A stretch of 64,000 bases of DNA from Sodalis ligni (GTDB lineage: Bacteria; Pseudomonadota; Gammaproteobacteria; Enterobacterales; Enterobacteriaceae). Below the pieces are notes generated by a model that saw only the letters and a list, made by a program, of their open reading frames with translations, searched no databases and was not told the origin of the DNA. How positions within the stretch are numbered: position 1 is the first letter of the stretch; every line of letters begins with the position of its first letter. The stretch is from NCBI RefSeq assembly GCF_016865525.2, contig NZ_CP075169.1:5270337-5334336 (forward strand), in the 5' to 3' direction. The translations under genes and the position numbers were made by a program. Of this stretch, positions 32,731 to 41,992 are shown piece after piece.

Positions 32731-33723
32731 TCAGATACTCCATCCGTCCTGGCCGTCCAGGTAAAATCCGGTTTCCTGAGCCAGGCTATAGAACTCTTCG
32801 GCAAAGGACTCCATATCACCGGTGGCGAGCTTAAGGTTGCGTATAAAGTAGTTGTAAACAAGCACCGCGGGCACAGCGGCGGCTATGCCGATGCCGGTGG
32901 CAATCAGCGCATGGCCGATAGGTCCGGCTACGCTGTCCAAACCCGCTTCACCGCTGGCGCCAATCCTGATCAGCGCCTCCATGATCCCCCACACGGTACC
33001 GAACAAACCGATAAATGGCGCGGTGCTGCCAATGCTGGCCAAAATGGTCAGGCCGCTTTCCAGCGAGCGCCGCTCTATCTGGATTTGCTGACGCAGGCTG
33101 CGCTCCATGCGTTCACCGCGGTTGATTTTTTTCGCCAGTTCACGCCGGTGGGCAGAAATATCATTTCCGCTAAGTACATCGACGCCGATATTCGCCAGCC
33201 GGCTCAGGGAACCGCGGCTTTTCTGCGCCACGGCCCAACCCTCCGCTAATTCCCCCGATTCCCAGAATCGGCTGGCAAAGCGCTTGTTTTGCCGGCGAAA
33301 GCGGATGAATTGCACGCTTTTGATTAGCAGAACGGCCCAGGTAATGATCGAGAAAAAGATCAGCACACCCAGTACCGTGGGAACGACCATTGAACTGAAC
33401 GGACTGGACATCAGTCCCTCGCCAAATAAAGCGGGGTTTGTCTGCGGCGGTGCCAACAACGTCCCGGCGTTGACGGCACCAGCGGTCACAGGGGGTGAGA
33501 GCGTCTGGCCGGGATGTTGCGACAGTGCATCGGATTGCTGCGCCGTTGACGCACCGCTGGCATTGGGTTGCTGTGCCGCTGGCGTACCGGGAGCATTGGA
33601 CTGGTGTCCCGTTGGCGAACCGGTGGTATTGGCGTGATTTGCCGACTGATCGGGCGTGGCCTGATGTTCCACTGTCTGCCCGCCACTGGCCGGGCCGGAA
33701 GAAGCCGCTGTTGTATCGACCAT
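32731..33723 (-). CDS. exbB: ExbB proton channel protein with long N-terminal extension
   Basis: 330 residues. Residues about 1-105 form a low-complexity Ala/Pro/Gln/Ser/Thr stretch with repeats such as GTPAAQQPNASGASTAQQSD. The ExbB core follows: TM1 PTVLGVLIFFSIITWAVLLI, the basic loop, TM2 with ASIGSTAPFIGLFGTVWGIM and TM3 IGHALIATGIGIAAAVPAVL. E. coli ExbB has 244 residues, so the extension is the unusual part. No cleavable signal is obvious before the repeat. Confidence 0.88.
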   Translation of the reverse strand: MVDTTAASSGPASGGQTVEHQATPDQSANHANTTGSPTGHQSNAPGTPAAQQPNASGASTAQQSDALSQHPGQTLSPPVTAGAVNAGTLLAPPQTNPALFGEGLMSSPFSSMVVPTVLGVLIFFSIITWAVLLIKSVQFIRFRRQNKRFASRFWESGELAEGWAVAQKSRGSLSRLANIGVDVLSGNDISAHRRELAKKINRGERMERSLRQQIQIERRSLESGLTILASIGSTAPFIGLFGTVWGIMEALIRIGASGEAGLDSVAGPIGHALIATGIGIAAAVPAVLVYNYFIRNLKLATGDMESFAEEFYSLAQETGFYLDGQDGWSI

Positions 33724-33783
33724 AATGAAAATGCCTTATGCTGATAGATCTAAAAGAAAAAGATGACTCATCCCCGCCGATGC

Positions 33784-34584
33784 TCAACGAGGCAACGTGA
33801 AGGTTATTGTCTGGATGGCATAACCTTTAATTGCCTGGCTGCCGCGTTTTGCGGGTATAAAACGCCATTGCCCAACCGTCTTTATTGCTGCGTTATCCAG
33901 CAATTCCGACTGGCTTGACTTGATTACGGTTACCGAATCGGCATGACCGTTTTCCAAGACCAGAATACGTAGCGTTACACTGCCTTGTTGTTGGCGACGC
34001 AGCGCCAGCGGCGGATAGTCGGGGGGAGGATTCCCCAGGCTCTGCATACCTGAAACCGCCGGGGTAATACTTGAACCGGCGTTGTTTGCGGCAGGCGCGC
34101 CCGTCGTGGCCGCAGTATTGGCCGTTGTTCCCTGCGGTTGCCCGGATGGCACGGCGGGCGAGGCTGACGGAGCGGCGTGAGTGACCGGCCGCGCTTTATG
34201 TTCGATTTTGGCGGAAGGTTTCGGTTTCGGCTCGGGTTCGGTTTTTTTCACTACTTCTTTTTTCTCCGGTTCCGGCTGGACGGCATCGTCGTCCACAGGG
34301 GTAACCGGCGGCGCCGGTTCCGGCAAAGGAGATTCCGTTTCAGGCTGGACCGGCGCGGGAGAGGGCGCGGGCGCCTCCGAGGGCGCAGTCAAATCTACCA
34401 TTACGACGTTTTCAGCGCTCGCGGACGCCATTTGCGGAATTTCCGCCGACGTCACGGGAGGCTGCTGGAACAATTGCCAAAACAATGCGACATGCAGCAA
34501 TACCGCCACTGCGGATAAAGCACCCGCTTCAAAGCGGGAGACAAAACCCTGCCGGTCGTTCGCTTCCGTTAATATCATTGCCAT
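33784..34584 (-). CDS. tonB: TonB energy-transducing protein
   Basis: 266 residues. One N-terminal anchor (AGALSAVAVLLHVALFWQLF, with the His typical of TonB), a Pro/Glu/Lys-rich periplasmic spacer (EPEPKPKPSAK and similar) and a C-terminal domain SVTLRILVLENGHADSVTVI then QWRFIPAKRG. It carries energy from ExbBD to outer-membrane receptors. Gene order receptor-tonB-exbB-exbD suggests a set dedicated to the adjacent receptor rather than the housekeeping TonB. Confidence 0.9.
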   Translation of the reverse strand: MAMILTEANDRQGFVSRFEAGALSAVAVLLHVALFWQLFQQPPVTSAEIPQMASASAENVVMVDLTAPSEAPAPSPAPVQPETESPLPEPAPPVTPVDDDAVQPEPEKKEVVKKTEPEPKPKPSAKIEHKARPVTHAAPSASPAVPSGQPQGTTANTAATTGAPAANNAGSSITPAVSGMQSLGNPPPDYPPLALRRQQQGSVTLRILVLENGHADSVTVIKSSQSELLDNAAIKTVGQWRFIPAKRGSQAIKGYAIQTITFTLPR

Positions 34585-34673
34585 TGAACTTCACTCACAC
34601 TGCAATATAAAAACCAGCGCCACATTACGACGGTTAACCGCGGTAGTGCGCGCTGGTGAGTTTTCCGCGGCGT

Positions 34674-37493
34674 TTAACCAAAGTGATAACTGATATCCAG
34701 CCACCACATGCGGCCGTAAGGATCGTAGTTACCAGTGGGGTAATAGGGCCAACCCGCTGAATCGTCTTTCTTGATTTTGTTCAGAAGATTATTCACTGTC
34801 AGACCCACGCTGGCCCGCGGCGTAACCTGATAACGTACGCTGCCGTTGAATACCGCCCAAGGGGTGAGACGTCCGGAACCGGCCGCATTGGCCACGCTAC
34901 CGTAACGGGTGACAAACAGCGTTGAGGTATAATCGCGGTAGTTCCAGGTCAGGCTTCCGTTTACCTTGCTGCGCCAGTCCCAGGACTGGGTGTAGTCATC
35001 GCGCAGATTGATGGTGGGGGCATCATCCGACTCTTTGTAATAATGCGACAGCACCAGTGAATAGCCGATCATGGAGCTGAAATCACCCCAGCTGCCGGCG
35101 CTCCAGCGCGCATTGGTCTTGAAATCCAGACCGCTGGCGCGTTCGCTGGCGGCGTTGATCGCATTGATATGCACAGTTTGCAACTTGTTGGGATCAACGG
35201 TGCTGCCCGCCGGGTTCCGCTGGACCTGGGAAAGAACACCCTGGCAGTACGATCCGGTATCACCGCTGGTCCGGCATTGATACTCATCCTGCAGCAACCG
35301 GTTGACATCCACCGTGGTCAACAGGTCGGAGATTTCCACCCGCCAAAAGTCGGTGGAGAAATCGATGTTGCTGGAAGGCGAATAGACAATGCCATAATCC
35401 CATGATTTACCGTGTTCCGATTTCAGGTCGGGCGTGCCGCTTTGCACATAGTCCACCCGTCCCTGATCACAGGCCCCATCCACACCTTTCGCGCAGCCAT
35501 AATAATCTTTTTGAGCCGGATAATAACCATATGTATCAGACTGATAGAGATAGTTAAGATCGGGAGCACGGAAACTGGTGCTGTAGCTTCCCCGTACCAG
35601 CAGGCTTTTTACCGGCCGCCATTCAAGCCCGGTGTTATAGGTGATGTCCTCTTCCGAGCGCCCGCTGAATTTGTACTGATCCCAGCGTCCCGCCAGCGAT
35701 GCCAGTACGGTTTCAGTCACCGGTACGCTGAACTCGCCACCGAGGGCATAGCGATCCCGGCTGCCGCCGGAACGTGAGGAGGGAGTCGTATTGTAGAATG
35801 AGCCGTCACTAAGATGATTATCCGGCGTAATGAAATACGACTGTTTGCCGAATTCCGCTACGCCCGCGAATCCCACCGGCCCGGCGGGCAGCTCAAACAC
35901 ATCGCCATTGGTGGTGAAGCTGTAAGTCTGCGACATGGACTTGCTTTCCTGATCCAGCACGCCGCTGTACTTATTCCATTCTTTGCTGGTCAGTGGGCGG
36001 TCAAAACGCGATGCATCGGGAGCATAGACCGGATAGCCATCCTGTTCGCCCATTTGCGGACCGAGGTAGTAATCTTTAATACCGCTCAATAGCTGGTAAT
36101 GGGTCTTTCTATCACTGGTATATTCAGAGCGGGTATAGGCAAGCTCGTAATCCCAGTTGGTATTGGCAAACTTGTCCCCATAGCCGACGGTGCCGGTCCA
36201 AGTGGTTTCATCATACATGCTGTTATTACTTTCGCGTCCGCCGATCTCCTCCGGCGAGAAATAACGCTGCCAACGCTCAATATTGCCGGTATTGGCATTA
36301 TAAAAATCGGGAGAGGTAAAGCTGGGGCCTCGTGTATTATTCTGGGTATGATCAAATCCAAACAAGATATTGGCAAAGGCTTTTGCCGTATCATTCAGGT
36401 GCCAAGTACCGCTGGCGTAACCATCATAGTCTTCTTTTTGAGACTGGACGGTCCAGTAATTATTATAGTATTGGTCAGTGATACATTTCCCTTTGGGGCT
36501 GCTGACATGACCGCCAAATACCCCCCCGAATCCTTGGCAGCCCGGATTAAGGTATTGGCCCGTCAACAGGTTTTGCCGGGAACTTACCGTCGTACCGGAC
36601 GGATAGCTGTCCATAATACCCCGATCGCTTGCCCAGATGGGATCACGTTTGAGGGCTTCGAAACCGAAAAAACCATCAAACGTATCCCAACTGCCGCCAC
36701 CGCTGATTTGCAGCCGCTGGTTATTACCACCGCCGCGCTCGCTGGTGCCTCCGCGCAGATTAACGTCTACTCCCTGCGCCTTGTTTTTAAGAATGATGTT
36801 CACCACACCGGCGATGGCATCGGAACCGTATATAGCCGACGCCCCGCTGCTTAATATTTCAATGCGGTCGATAATGACGCTGGGAATATTGGCAATATTG
36901 GTGAAATTGACGCTGCCGTCATAGGGATTGGGGTAATCCGCTATCCGGCGGCCGTTAATAAGCACCAGCGTGTGGTTTGGCCCAAGGCCACGCAGGTTCA
37001 AGGCATTGGCGGCGGGCTGCCAGGTATTACCGTAATCCTCGCCCTGTGTCATGCCGGTGTTTTGTGTCTGCGATGCCAGCGCATCATAGACATTCCGAAA
37101 ACCGCGGGCGGCCATTTCTTCACCGGTAATGACGGTGACAGGGGATGGTCCTTCGGTCTGCGCCCGTGGAATACGGGAACCGGTAACGGTAATCCTTTGA
37201 AGATTCTGATCGGGAACCGCCGTCCCTTCGCTGGTTTTATTGTCCTTGCCTGTTTGCTTGGCGCTGGTTGTTCCGGCGGCGGGCACCACGGCATCGGCGG
37301 CATTATTTCCGCCAGGCGGGGCGATATCCCCCGCCGCAGGAGCAACGTCATCGGCGGCAGGCGCGATATAGTCATCGGCAGCCTGTGCATATTGCGCTAA
37401 AGGCGTTAAAACGACTATGGCAAAAGGCAATAACAACCGTTTGCAAATACTCGCTGATCGTCTTTTGAATACTGTATTTTTCACCATCAACAT
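34674..37493 (-). CDS. TonB-dependent outer-membrane receptor
   Basis: 939 residues. A signal peptide (LLLPFAIVVLTPLAQYAQA) is followed by an unusual acidic Ala/Pro repeat (APAADDVAPAAGDIAPPGG), a TonB-box-like QRITVTGSRIP, and the plug domain: PSPVTVITGEEMAARGFRNV, then LRGLGPNHTLVLINGRRIAD and IEILSSGASAIYGSDAIAGV. The 22-strand barrel follows and ends GRMWWLDISYHFG with terminal aromatic. The plug sequence is nearer to the large receptors of Xanthomonas-like bacteria than to FepA/FhuA. Substrate unknown; the neighbouring peptide ABC importer suggests a peptide or peptidic metallophore. Confidence 0.88.
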   Translation of the reverse strand: MLMVKNTVFKRRSASICKRLLLPFAIVVLTPLAQYAQAADDYIAPAADDVAPAAGDIAPPGGNNAADAVVPAAGTTSAKQTGKDNKTSEGTAVPDQNLQRITVTGSRIPRAQTEGPSPVTVITGEEMAARGFRNVYDALASQTQNTGMTQGEDYGNTWQPAANALNLRGLGPNHTLVLINGRRIADYPNPYDGSVNFTNIANIPSVIIDRIEILSSGASAIYGSDAIAGVVNIILKNKAQGVDVNLRGGTSERGGGNNQRLQISGGGSWDTFDGFFGFEALKRDPIWASDRGIMDSYPSGTTVSSRQNLLTGQYLNPGCQGFGGVFGGHVSSPKGKCITDQYYNNYWTVQSQKEDYDGYASGTWHLNDTAKAFANILFGFDHTQNNTRGPSFTSPDFYNANTGNIERWQRYFSPEEIGGRESNNSMYDETTWTGTVGYGDKFANTNWDYELAYTRSEYTSDRKTHYQLLSGIKDYYLGPQMGEQDGYPVYAPDASRFDRPLTSKEWNKYSGVLDQESKSMSQTYSFTTNGDVFELPAGPVGFAGVAEFGKQSYFITPDNHLSDGSFYNTTPSSRSGGSRDRYALGGEFSVPVTETVLASLAGRWDQYKFSGRSEEDITYNTGLEWRPVKSLLVRGSYSTSFRAPDLNYLYQSDTYGYYPAQKDYYGCAKGVDGACDQGRVDYVQSGTPDLKSEHGKSWDYGIVYSPSSNIDFSTDFWRVEISDLLTTVDVNRLLQDEYQCRTSGDTGSYCQGVLSQVQRNPAGSTVDPNKLQTVHINAINAASERASGLDFKTNARWSAGSWGDFSSMIGYSLVLSHYYKESDDAPTINLRDDYTQSWDWRSKVNGSLTWNYRDYTSTLFVTRYGSVANAAGSGRLTPWAVFNGSVRYQVTPRASVGLTVNNLLNKIKKDDSAGWPYYPTGNYDPYGRMWWLDISYHFG

Positions 37494-38100
37494 CCACTCC
37501 CAGAAAAAAGGATGAGCAATAACTGGCTAGTAATAGTAGAAATCAGGGAAATACCCCACGGACGTCCTTCTTATGTCATAAGACGTGACGATTAACTGAC
37601 ATTAATTTACCTTTCTTTTACATAGCCCGGACATAATTAAAACAGGTTATTTGGTATAATATTATTGGCGATAAGAAGTACCCCAAAATGCGCTTTCACA
37701 GCGCAACAAATTATAGGCTGAATAAATAATCACAGGAACGAAAAGAAACTGGATTGCTTTTTCCTTTTTTGCATTTTGATTCTCCTGATACAACATCTTT
37801 TTCATCTACCGTAATATATTTTTCACATGATTTTTCCGGCATTAAAAATAATATGTGTTTATTTCTCCCGGGATTGCCATTGCAATCAGGATTATTGCCG
37901 AACCTATTAAAAATTCATCGAGAATTAAAATAAGATATTATTTCATACAGAATTCCCGCTTGCTAATTCGCTCATTTATATTCCCTCTGAGTCACGTTAT
38001 TCCCCTGTGGGCATGACTCGATTCGTAAGATTATTGTCTTCGTCAAGCGGCTGGTGATTCGCTGCGTTGCAGACCTGCAACAACGCAAAACATCCAGGGG
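37494..38100. other. Intergenic stretch upstream of the receptor gene
   Basis: About 600 AT-rich bases between the peptide ABC genes and the receptor. No open gene and no convincing Fur box were seen. It probably contains the receptor promoter. Confidence 0.5.
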
Positions 38101-39066
38101 CTACGTATAGTGACAGGCCACACTGTGTCCCGGCGCAACGTCCCGTCGCTCGGGAGCCTGGGATCGACAGTTGTCCCGGGCATGCGGGCAACGGGGATGA
38201 AAACGGCAACCGCCGGGCGGTGCGGCCGGATTTGGCGGCTCCCCCTGCGCGGCCGGTACCAAAGGGGCATCGCAATCCAGCGTCGGCACAGCGGCCAGTA
38301 GTGCCTGGGTATAGGGATGACGCGGCTGACGGAACAATTGGTCGCGACTGGCGTATTCAACGATTTGGCCCAGGTACATTACGGCCACATCGTCGCAAAA
38401 GTGTTCCACCACTCCTAAATCGTGTGAAATAAACAGGAAAGTCACGCCGAAATCGTCGCGAAGATCGGCAAATAAATTGATGATCTGGGCCTGAATCGAC
38501 ACATCCAGCGCTGAAACAGGTTCGTCAGCCACAATAAATTCAGGCTGCAGGATCAGCGCCCGGGCAATACCGATGCGCTGCCGCTGACCACCTGAAAACT
38601 CATGGGGATAACGATGATAATGTGCAGCCGGCAAACCGCAGGTTTCCATTACCTGGATAACGCGTTCTCTGAGCGCCGCGGGGGGAAGCAGACGATGCTC
38701 CAGCACCGCTTCTCCGATAGCGTCCCCGATGCGCATCCGGGGGTTTAACGCGCCGTAGGGATCTTGAAACACCAATTGCATTTTAGGCCGCAGAGGATGC
38801 CACTGCGTTCGTGACAGTCCGGAAAGCTCTTGGCCCTGAAAAGTGATACTGCCGGTGTCCAAGGGATACAGCCCCAATAAAGCGCGTCCCACCGTAGTTT
38901 TACCGCTGCCGGATTCCCCCACCAGACCAAATACCGATCCACGTCGGATGCGGAAACTAATATCATCAACCGCGTGAATATGACCGGTGGTCTGGCCGAA
39001 TAATCCCTCATTGATCGGGAAGAATTTTTTGATGTTTCTGACCTCAACCAACGTCTCGTCATTCAT
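38101..39066 (-). CDS. Peptide ABC transporter ATPase (DppF/OppF type)
   Basis: 321 residues from the ATG at 39066 ([20 protein letters not shown]), which overlaps the stop of the upstream ATPase gene; an earlier start is possible but outside the family pattern. Walker [10 protein letters not shown], signature [15 protein letters not shown], Walker [13 protein letters not shown] and the C-terminal oligopeptide motif [15 protein letters not shown] are present. It drives import through the DppBC-like pore. Last gene of a five-gene importer operon. Confidence 0.9.
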   Translation of the reverse strand: MNDETLVEVRNIKKFFPINEGLFGQTTGHIHAVDDISFRIRRGSVFGLVGESGSGKTTVGRALLGLYPLDTGSITFQGQELSGLSRTQWHPLRPKMQLVFQDPYGALNPRMRIGDAIGEAVLEHRLLPPAALRERVIQVMETCGLPAAHYHRYPHEFSGGQRQRIGIARALILQPEFIVADEPVSALDVSIQAQIINLFADLRDDFGVTFLFISHDLGVVEHFCDDVAVMYLGQIVEYASRDQLFRQPRHPYTQALLAAVPTLDCDAPLVPAAQGEPPNPAAPPGGCRFHPRCPHARDNCRSQAPERRDVAPGHSVACHYT

Positions 39067-40054
39067 GGTAAACACCACTCGCGCGTTCATCGTATTCATA
39101 GGGGTTAAAACAGGCAGACTGATGAAGCAGGTCACCGCTCAGTAAAGGCACTGAAACATGGCATTGAGCCGTTGCCCGGTCGCAGCGTTCGGCGAAGGCG
39201 CAACCTGGAATGATCCGGGCCAGGTCCGGAACTTGACCCGGAATGGAATAGAGACGCCGCCGTCGTTCACCGGGTACCGGACGAGAGGCTATCAATCCAC
39301 GGGTATAAGGATGTTGCGGTTGTGCCAGCAACCGTCTTGTCGGTCCCCTTTCCACCACGCGGCCCGCATACATCACCACCACCTGCCGGGCCATACGGGC
39401 AATGACGCCTAAATCATGGGTGATCAGCATCATAGCCATATTGTTGCGTTGCGCCTGCTGGTGTAGCAAAGCCAGGATTTGCGCCTGGATGGTGACATCC
39501 AGCGCGGTGGTCGGCTCATCGGCTATCAGCAATTGCGGTCGGCAGCCCACCGCCATGGCTATCATGATGCGTTGCAGCATGCCGCCGGAGAGCTGATGAG
39601 GATAATTTTTCAGCAGGCTCTCGCCGCGTCCCAATCCCACTTCCCGCAATAAATCGATAGCCTGCCGCCAGGCGCCCCGCGGCGTGGCGCCAAGATGGCG
39701 TATCAGCGGCTCCATCAACTGCTCGCCAATGGTCATTACCGGGTTAAGCGCGCTCATCGGTTCCTGAAAAATCATCGAAATCCGGTTACCGCGCAATTCA
39801 GCCATACGCCGTGATGGCAGGCTGAGCAAATCGCGCCCTTCAAACCAGATAGCGCCGCTTTTGATCCGCGCGGCGGGTTGCGGCAGCAGGCCCATCAGCG
39901 CCAGCGCGGTCACACTCTTACCACAGCCCGATTCGCCTACCACACCCACGATTTCACCAGGGTTGATGGTAAACGACAAATCCCGCACCGCGTTGACCTG
40001 CCCATGTTCGATGGCAAAGGACACCGACAAATGCTCGAAGGCAATCAATGGCAT
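39059..40054 (-). CDS. Peptide ABC transporter ATPase (DppD/OppD type)
   Basis: 331 residues. Walker A GESGCGKSVTALALMG, signature LSGGMLQRIMIAMAV, Walker B LLIADEPTTALD, and C-terminal PGCAFAERCDRATAQC, which in this family binds an iron-sulfur cluster or metal. It ends eight bases inside the next ATPase gene. It forms the heterodimeric motor with the DppF-like protein. Confidence 0.9.
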   Translation of the reverse strand: MPLIAFEHLSVSFAIEHGQVNAVRDLSFTINPGEIVGVVGESGCGKSVTALALMGLLPQPAARIKSGAIWFEGRDLLSLPSRRMAELRGNRISMIFQEPMSALNPVMTIGEQLMEPLIRHLGATPRGAWRQAIDLLREVGLGRGESLLKNYPHQLSGGMLQRIMIAMAVGCRPQLLIADEPTTALDVTIQAQILALLHQQAQRNNMAMMLITHDLGVIARMARQVVVMYAGRVVERGPTRRLLAQPQHPYTRGLIASRPVPGERRRRLYSIPGQVPDLARIIPGCAFAERCDRATAQCHVSVPLLSGDLLHQSACFNPYEYDERASGVYHE

Positions 40055-40058
40055 CGGC

Positions 40059-40997
40059 CTAGTTCCTTTTCATGCGGGGATCGAGGGCATCCCGCAGCCC
40101 GTCGCCCAGAATATTAATGGCGATGACGGTGATGAAAATAGCGACGCCAGGGGGCATCCACAGCCACGGGCGCCGCTGAAAATCGATCAGGCTATTGGCG
40201 GCGTCAATCATATTGCCCCAGGACGGCGTTGGCGGAACCACGCCAAGCCCCAGGTAACTGAGGGTGGATTCCCCGAGTATGGCGTTTGCCACGCCCATGG
40301 TGGCGACCACGATCAACAAAGGAACGGTATTGGGCAACAGATGTCCGAAAATACGCCGCCGCACCGACAGCCCCAGCACTTCGGTGGCCAGCATGAAATC
40401 ACGCTCGCGCAGCGAGAGGATTTGGCCGCGCACCAGGCGGGCCAGCGACGGCCAACCCAACAGGCTGATAATGGCCATGACCATATAGATGCGCAGATCG
40501 GGCGAGATATCCAGTTCCGACAGCATGGCGCCCATAATGATAAGCAGCGGCAGGCTGGGGATAGTCATCAGCAAATCGGCAAAACGCATGATTATCTTAT
40601 CTATCCAGCCGCCGCAATAACCGGCGCTGGCCCCCAGCAAATACCCCAGCACCACCGACAGCACCATTGAGACGATGCCAACGGTCAGGGAAATCCGCCC
40701 CGCCAGTAATAGCCGGGTATAGATATCCCGTCCGAGAAAATCGGTGCCCAGCCAGTGAGTGCCGCTGGGGGGCTTATTCATCATCAGCACATCGGTGGCG
40801 TCATTGTTCCATGGTGAAAACCAGGGACCCGCGATACACCCTACGGCCATCAGCAACAATAGAAACAGGCAAAGCATCGCCAGCCGGTTGCGTTTAAGAT
40901 GCCGCCAGGCTTCCCCCGCCGGACTCGGCGACACTTGGGCAAGGGCGGGCAATGTTCCCTTGCGCCAGCGGGATCGGGAAAACACTATCACAGTCAT
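40059..40997 (-). CDS. Peptide ABC transporter permease (DppC/OppC type)
   Basis: 312 residues with an N-terminal cytoplasmic tail and six membrane segments. The family mark HWLGTDFLGRDIYTRLL after TM1 and the EAA loop in ATEVLGLSVRRRIFGHLLPN are present. Start and the dppB-like stop overlap at 40997. It forms the inner-membrane channel with the DppB-like subunit. Confidence 0.9.
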   Translation of the reverse strand: MTVIVFSRSRWRKGTLPALAQVSPSPAGEAWRHLKRNRLAMLCLFLLLLMAVGCIAGPWFSPWNNDATDVLMMNKPPSGTHWLGTDFLGRDIYTRLLLAGRISLTVGIVSMVLSVVLGYLLGASAGYCGGWIDKIIMRFADLLMTIPSLPLLIIMGAMLSELDISPDLRIYMVMAIISLLGWPSLARLVRGQILSLRERDFMLATEVLGLSVRRRIFGHLLPNTVPLLIVVATMGVANAILGESTLSYLGLGVVPPTPSWGNMIDAANSLIDFQRRPWLWMPPGVAIFITVIAINILGDGLRDALDPRMKRN

Positions 40998-41956
40998 TAC
41001 GACCTCAATCGAATGCGCGGATCGGCAAACGCATACAGGACGTCCGCCAGTAAATTACCCAAGATCGTCAGCACCGCCAGGAACAGCGTAAAACCCATGA
41101 GCACCGGATAATCGCGCGAAGCGAGGGAATCAATATGGATATGCCCCACCCCGGGCCAATTGAAAATTTTCTCGGTGATAAGCGCGCCGGAGAACAGCCC
41201 CGGCAGTTCGAAACCCAGCAAGGTGATAAGGGGGAGTAGCGCGTTACGCAAGGCGTGCCGGAAAATGACGGTATATTCCCCTAATCCCTTGGCGCGGGCG
41301 GTACGGATAAAATCCATACGGATAACGTCCAGCATGCTGGAACGGAAATAACGGGTCAGACTGCCGGTCTGCAGCATGACCAATGCCAGAACCGGCAAGG
41401 CCAAATGCATCATCACTTCGGCCGCCCAGGCCATTCCCCGGGCTTCGCTGCCGGTACGGAGCATGCCGCCGGCCGGAAGCCAGTGCAAATCCACGGCGAA
41501 CCATTTGATCAGCAATAAGCACAGAAAAAAGGTGGGAAACGACATGGCGGCAAAGATAGCCACGGTCACCAGGTGATCGAACCAGGAATAGGGTTTCATT
41601 GCCGTTAATACGCCGATAGTCAGCGCGATGCCCCAATACAGCACCATCGACACCAGAGCCAATAAAAAAGAGTTCCAGAGGTATTGATTCAAAAGCGTAC
41701 TGACCGGAATCTGGTATTGGAGCGAATACCCCAGATTGCCATGCAAGAGCTGGCCCAGCCAACGCAGATAACGTATTTGCAAAGGTTGGTCCAGGCCGTA
41801 CAACGCTTTCAGTTCCGCGGCTCTTTGGGCGGTCAGCGTAATATTGCCATCAATGAAATCTCCCGGCGTCGCTGCGAAAATGGCAAAAATCAGCAACGAC
41901 GCCATTAACATCATGGGAATGGCAATCAGCACACGGCGAATAATAAAATTACGCAT
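40997..41956 (-). CDS. Peptide ABC transporter permease (DppB/OppB type)
   Basis: 319 residues with six membrane segments. It starts MRNFIIRRVLIAIPMMLMAS and has the EAA motif in FIRTARAKGLGEYTVIFRHA, typical of DppB/OppB. It lies 36 bases downstream of the binding-protein gene. Confidence 0.9.
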   Translation of the reverse strand: MRNFIIRRVLIAIPMMLMASLLIFAIFAATPGDFIDGNITLTAQRAAELKALYGLDQPLQIRYLRWLGQLLHGNLGYSLQYQIPVSTLLNQYLWNSFLLALVSMVLYWGIALTIGVLTAMKPYSWFDHLVTVAIFAAMSFPTFFLCLLLIKWFAVDLHWLPAGGMLRTGSEARGMAWAAEVMMHLALPVLALVMLQTGSLTRYFRSSMLDVIRMDFIRTARAKGLGEYTVIFRHALRNALLPLITLLGFELPGLFSGALITEKIFNWPGVGHIHIDSLASRDYPVLMGFTLFLAVLTILGNLLADVLYAFADPRIRLRS

Positions 41957-41992
41957 AAGCTATAGGTAAATATTCCGTAATCAGGTTGTCGC

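Noticed and set aside
36099..36854. 251-codon plus-strand frame opposite the TonB-dependent receptor
   Set aside because: It is a shadow of the receptor gene with low-complexity Ile/Gly content and no start signal.
38066..38081. Dyad GTTGCAG-AC-CTGCAAC after the dppF-like gene
   Set aside because: The two-base loop is too small for a terminator and no T run follows on the minus strand.
37494..38100. Fur box for the TonB-dependent receptor
   Set aside because: No stretch resembling the GATAATGATAATCATTATC consensus was seen, so iron control is not claimed.
39861..40670. 269-codon plus-strand frame
   Set aside because: It is antisense to the two permease/ATPase genes dppD-dppC and has no family pattern; GC-rich genes often leave such long opposite frames.
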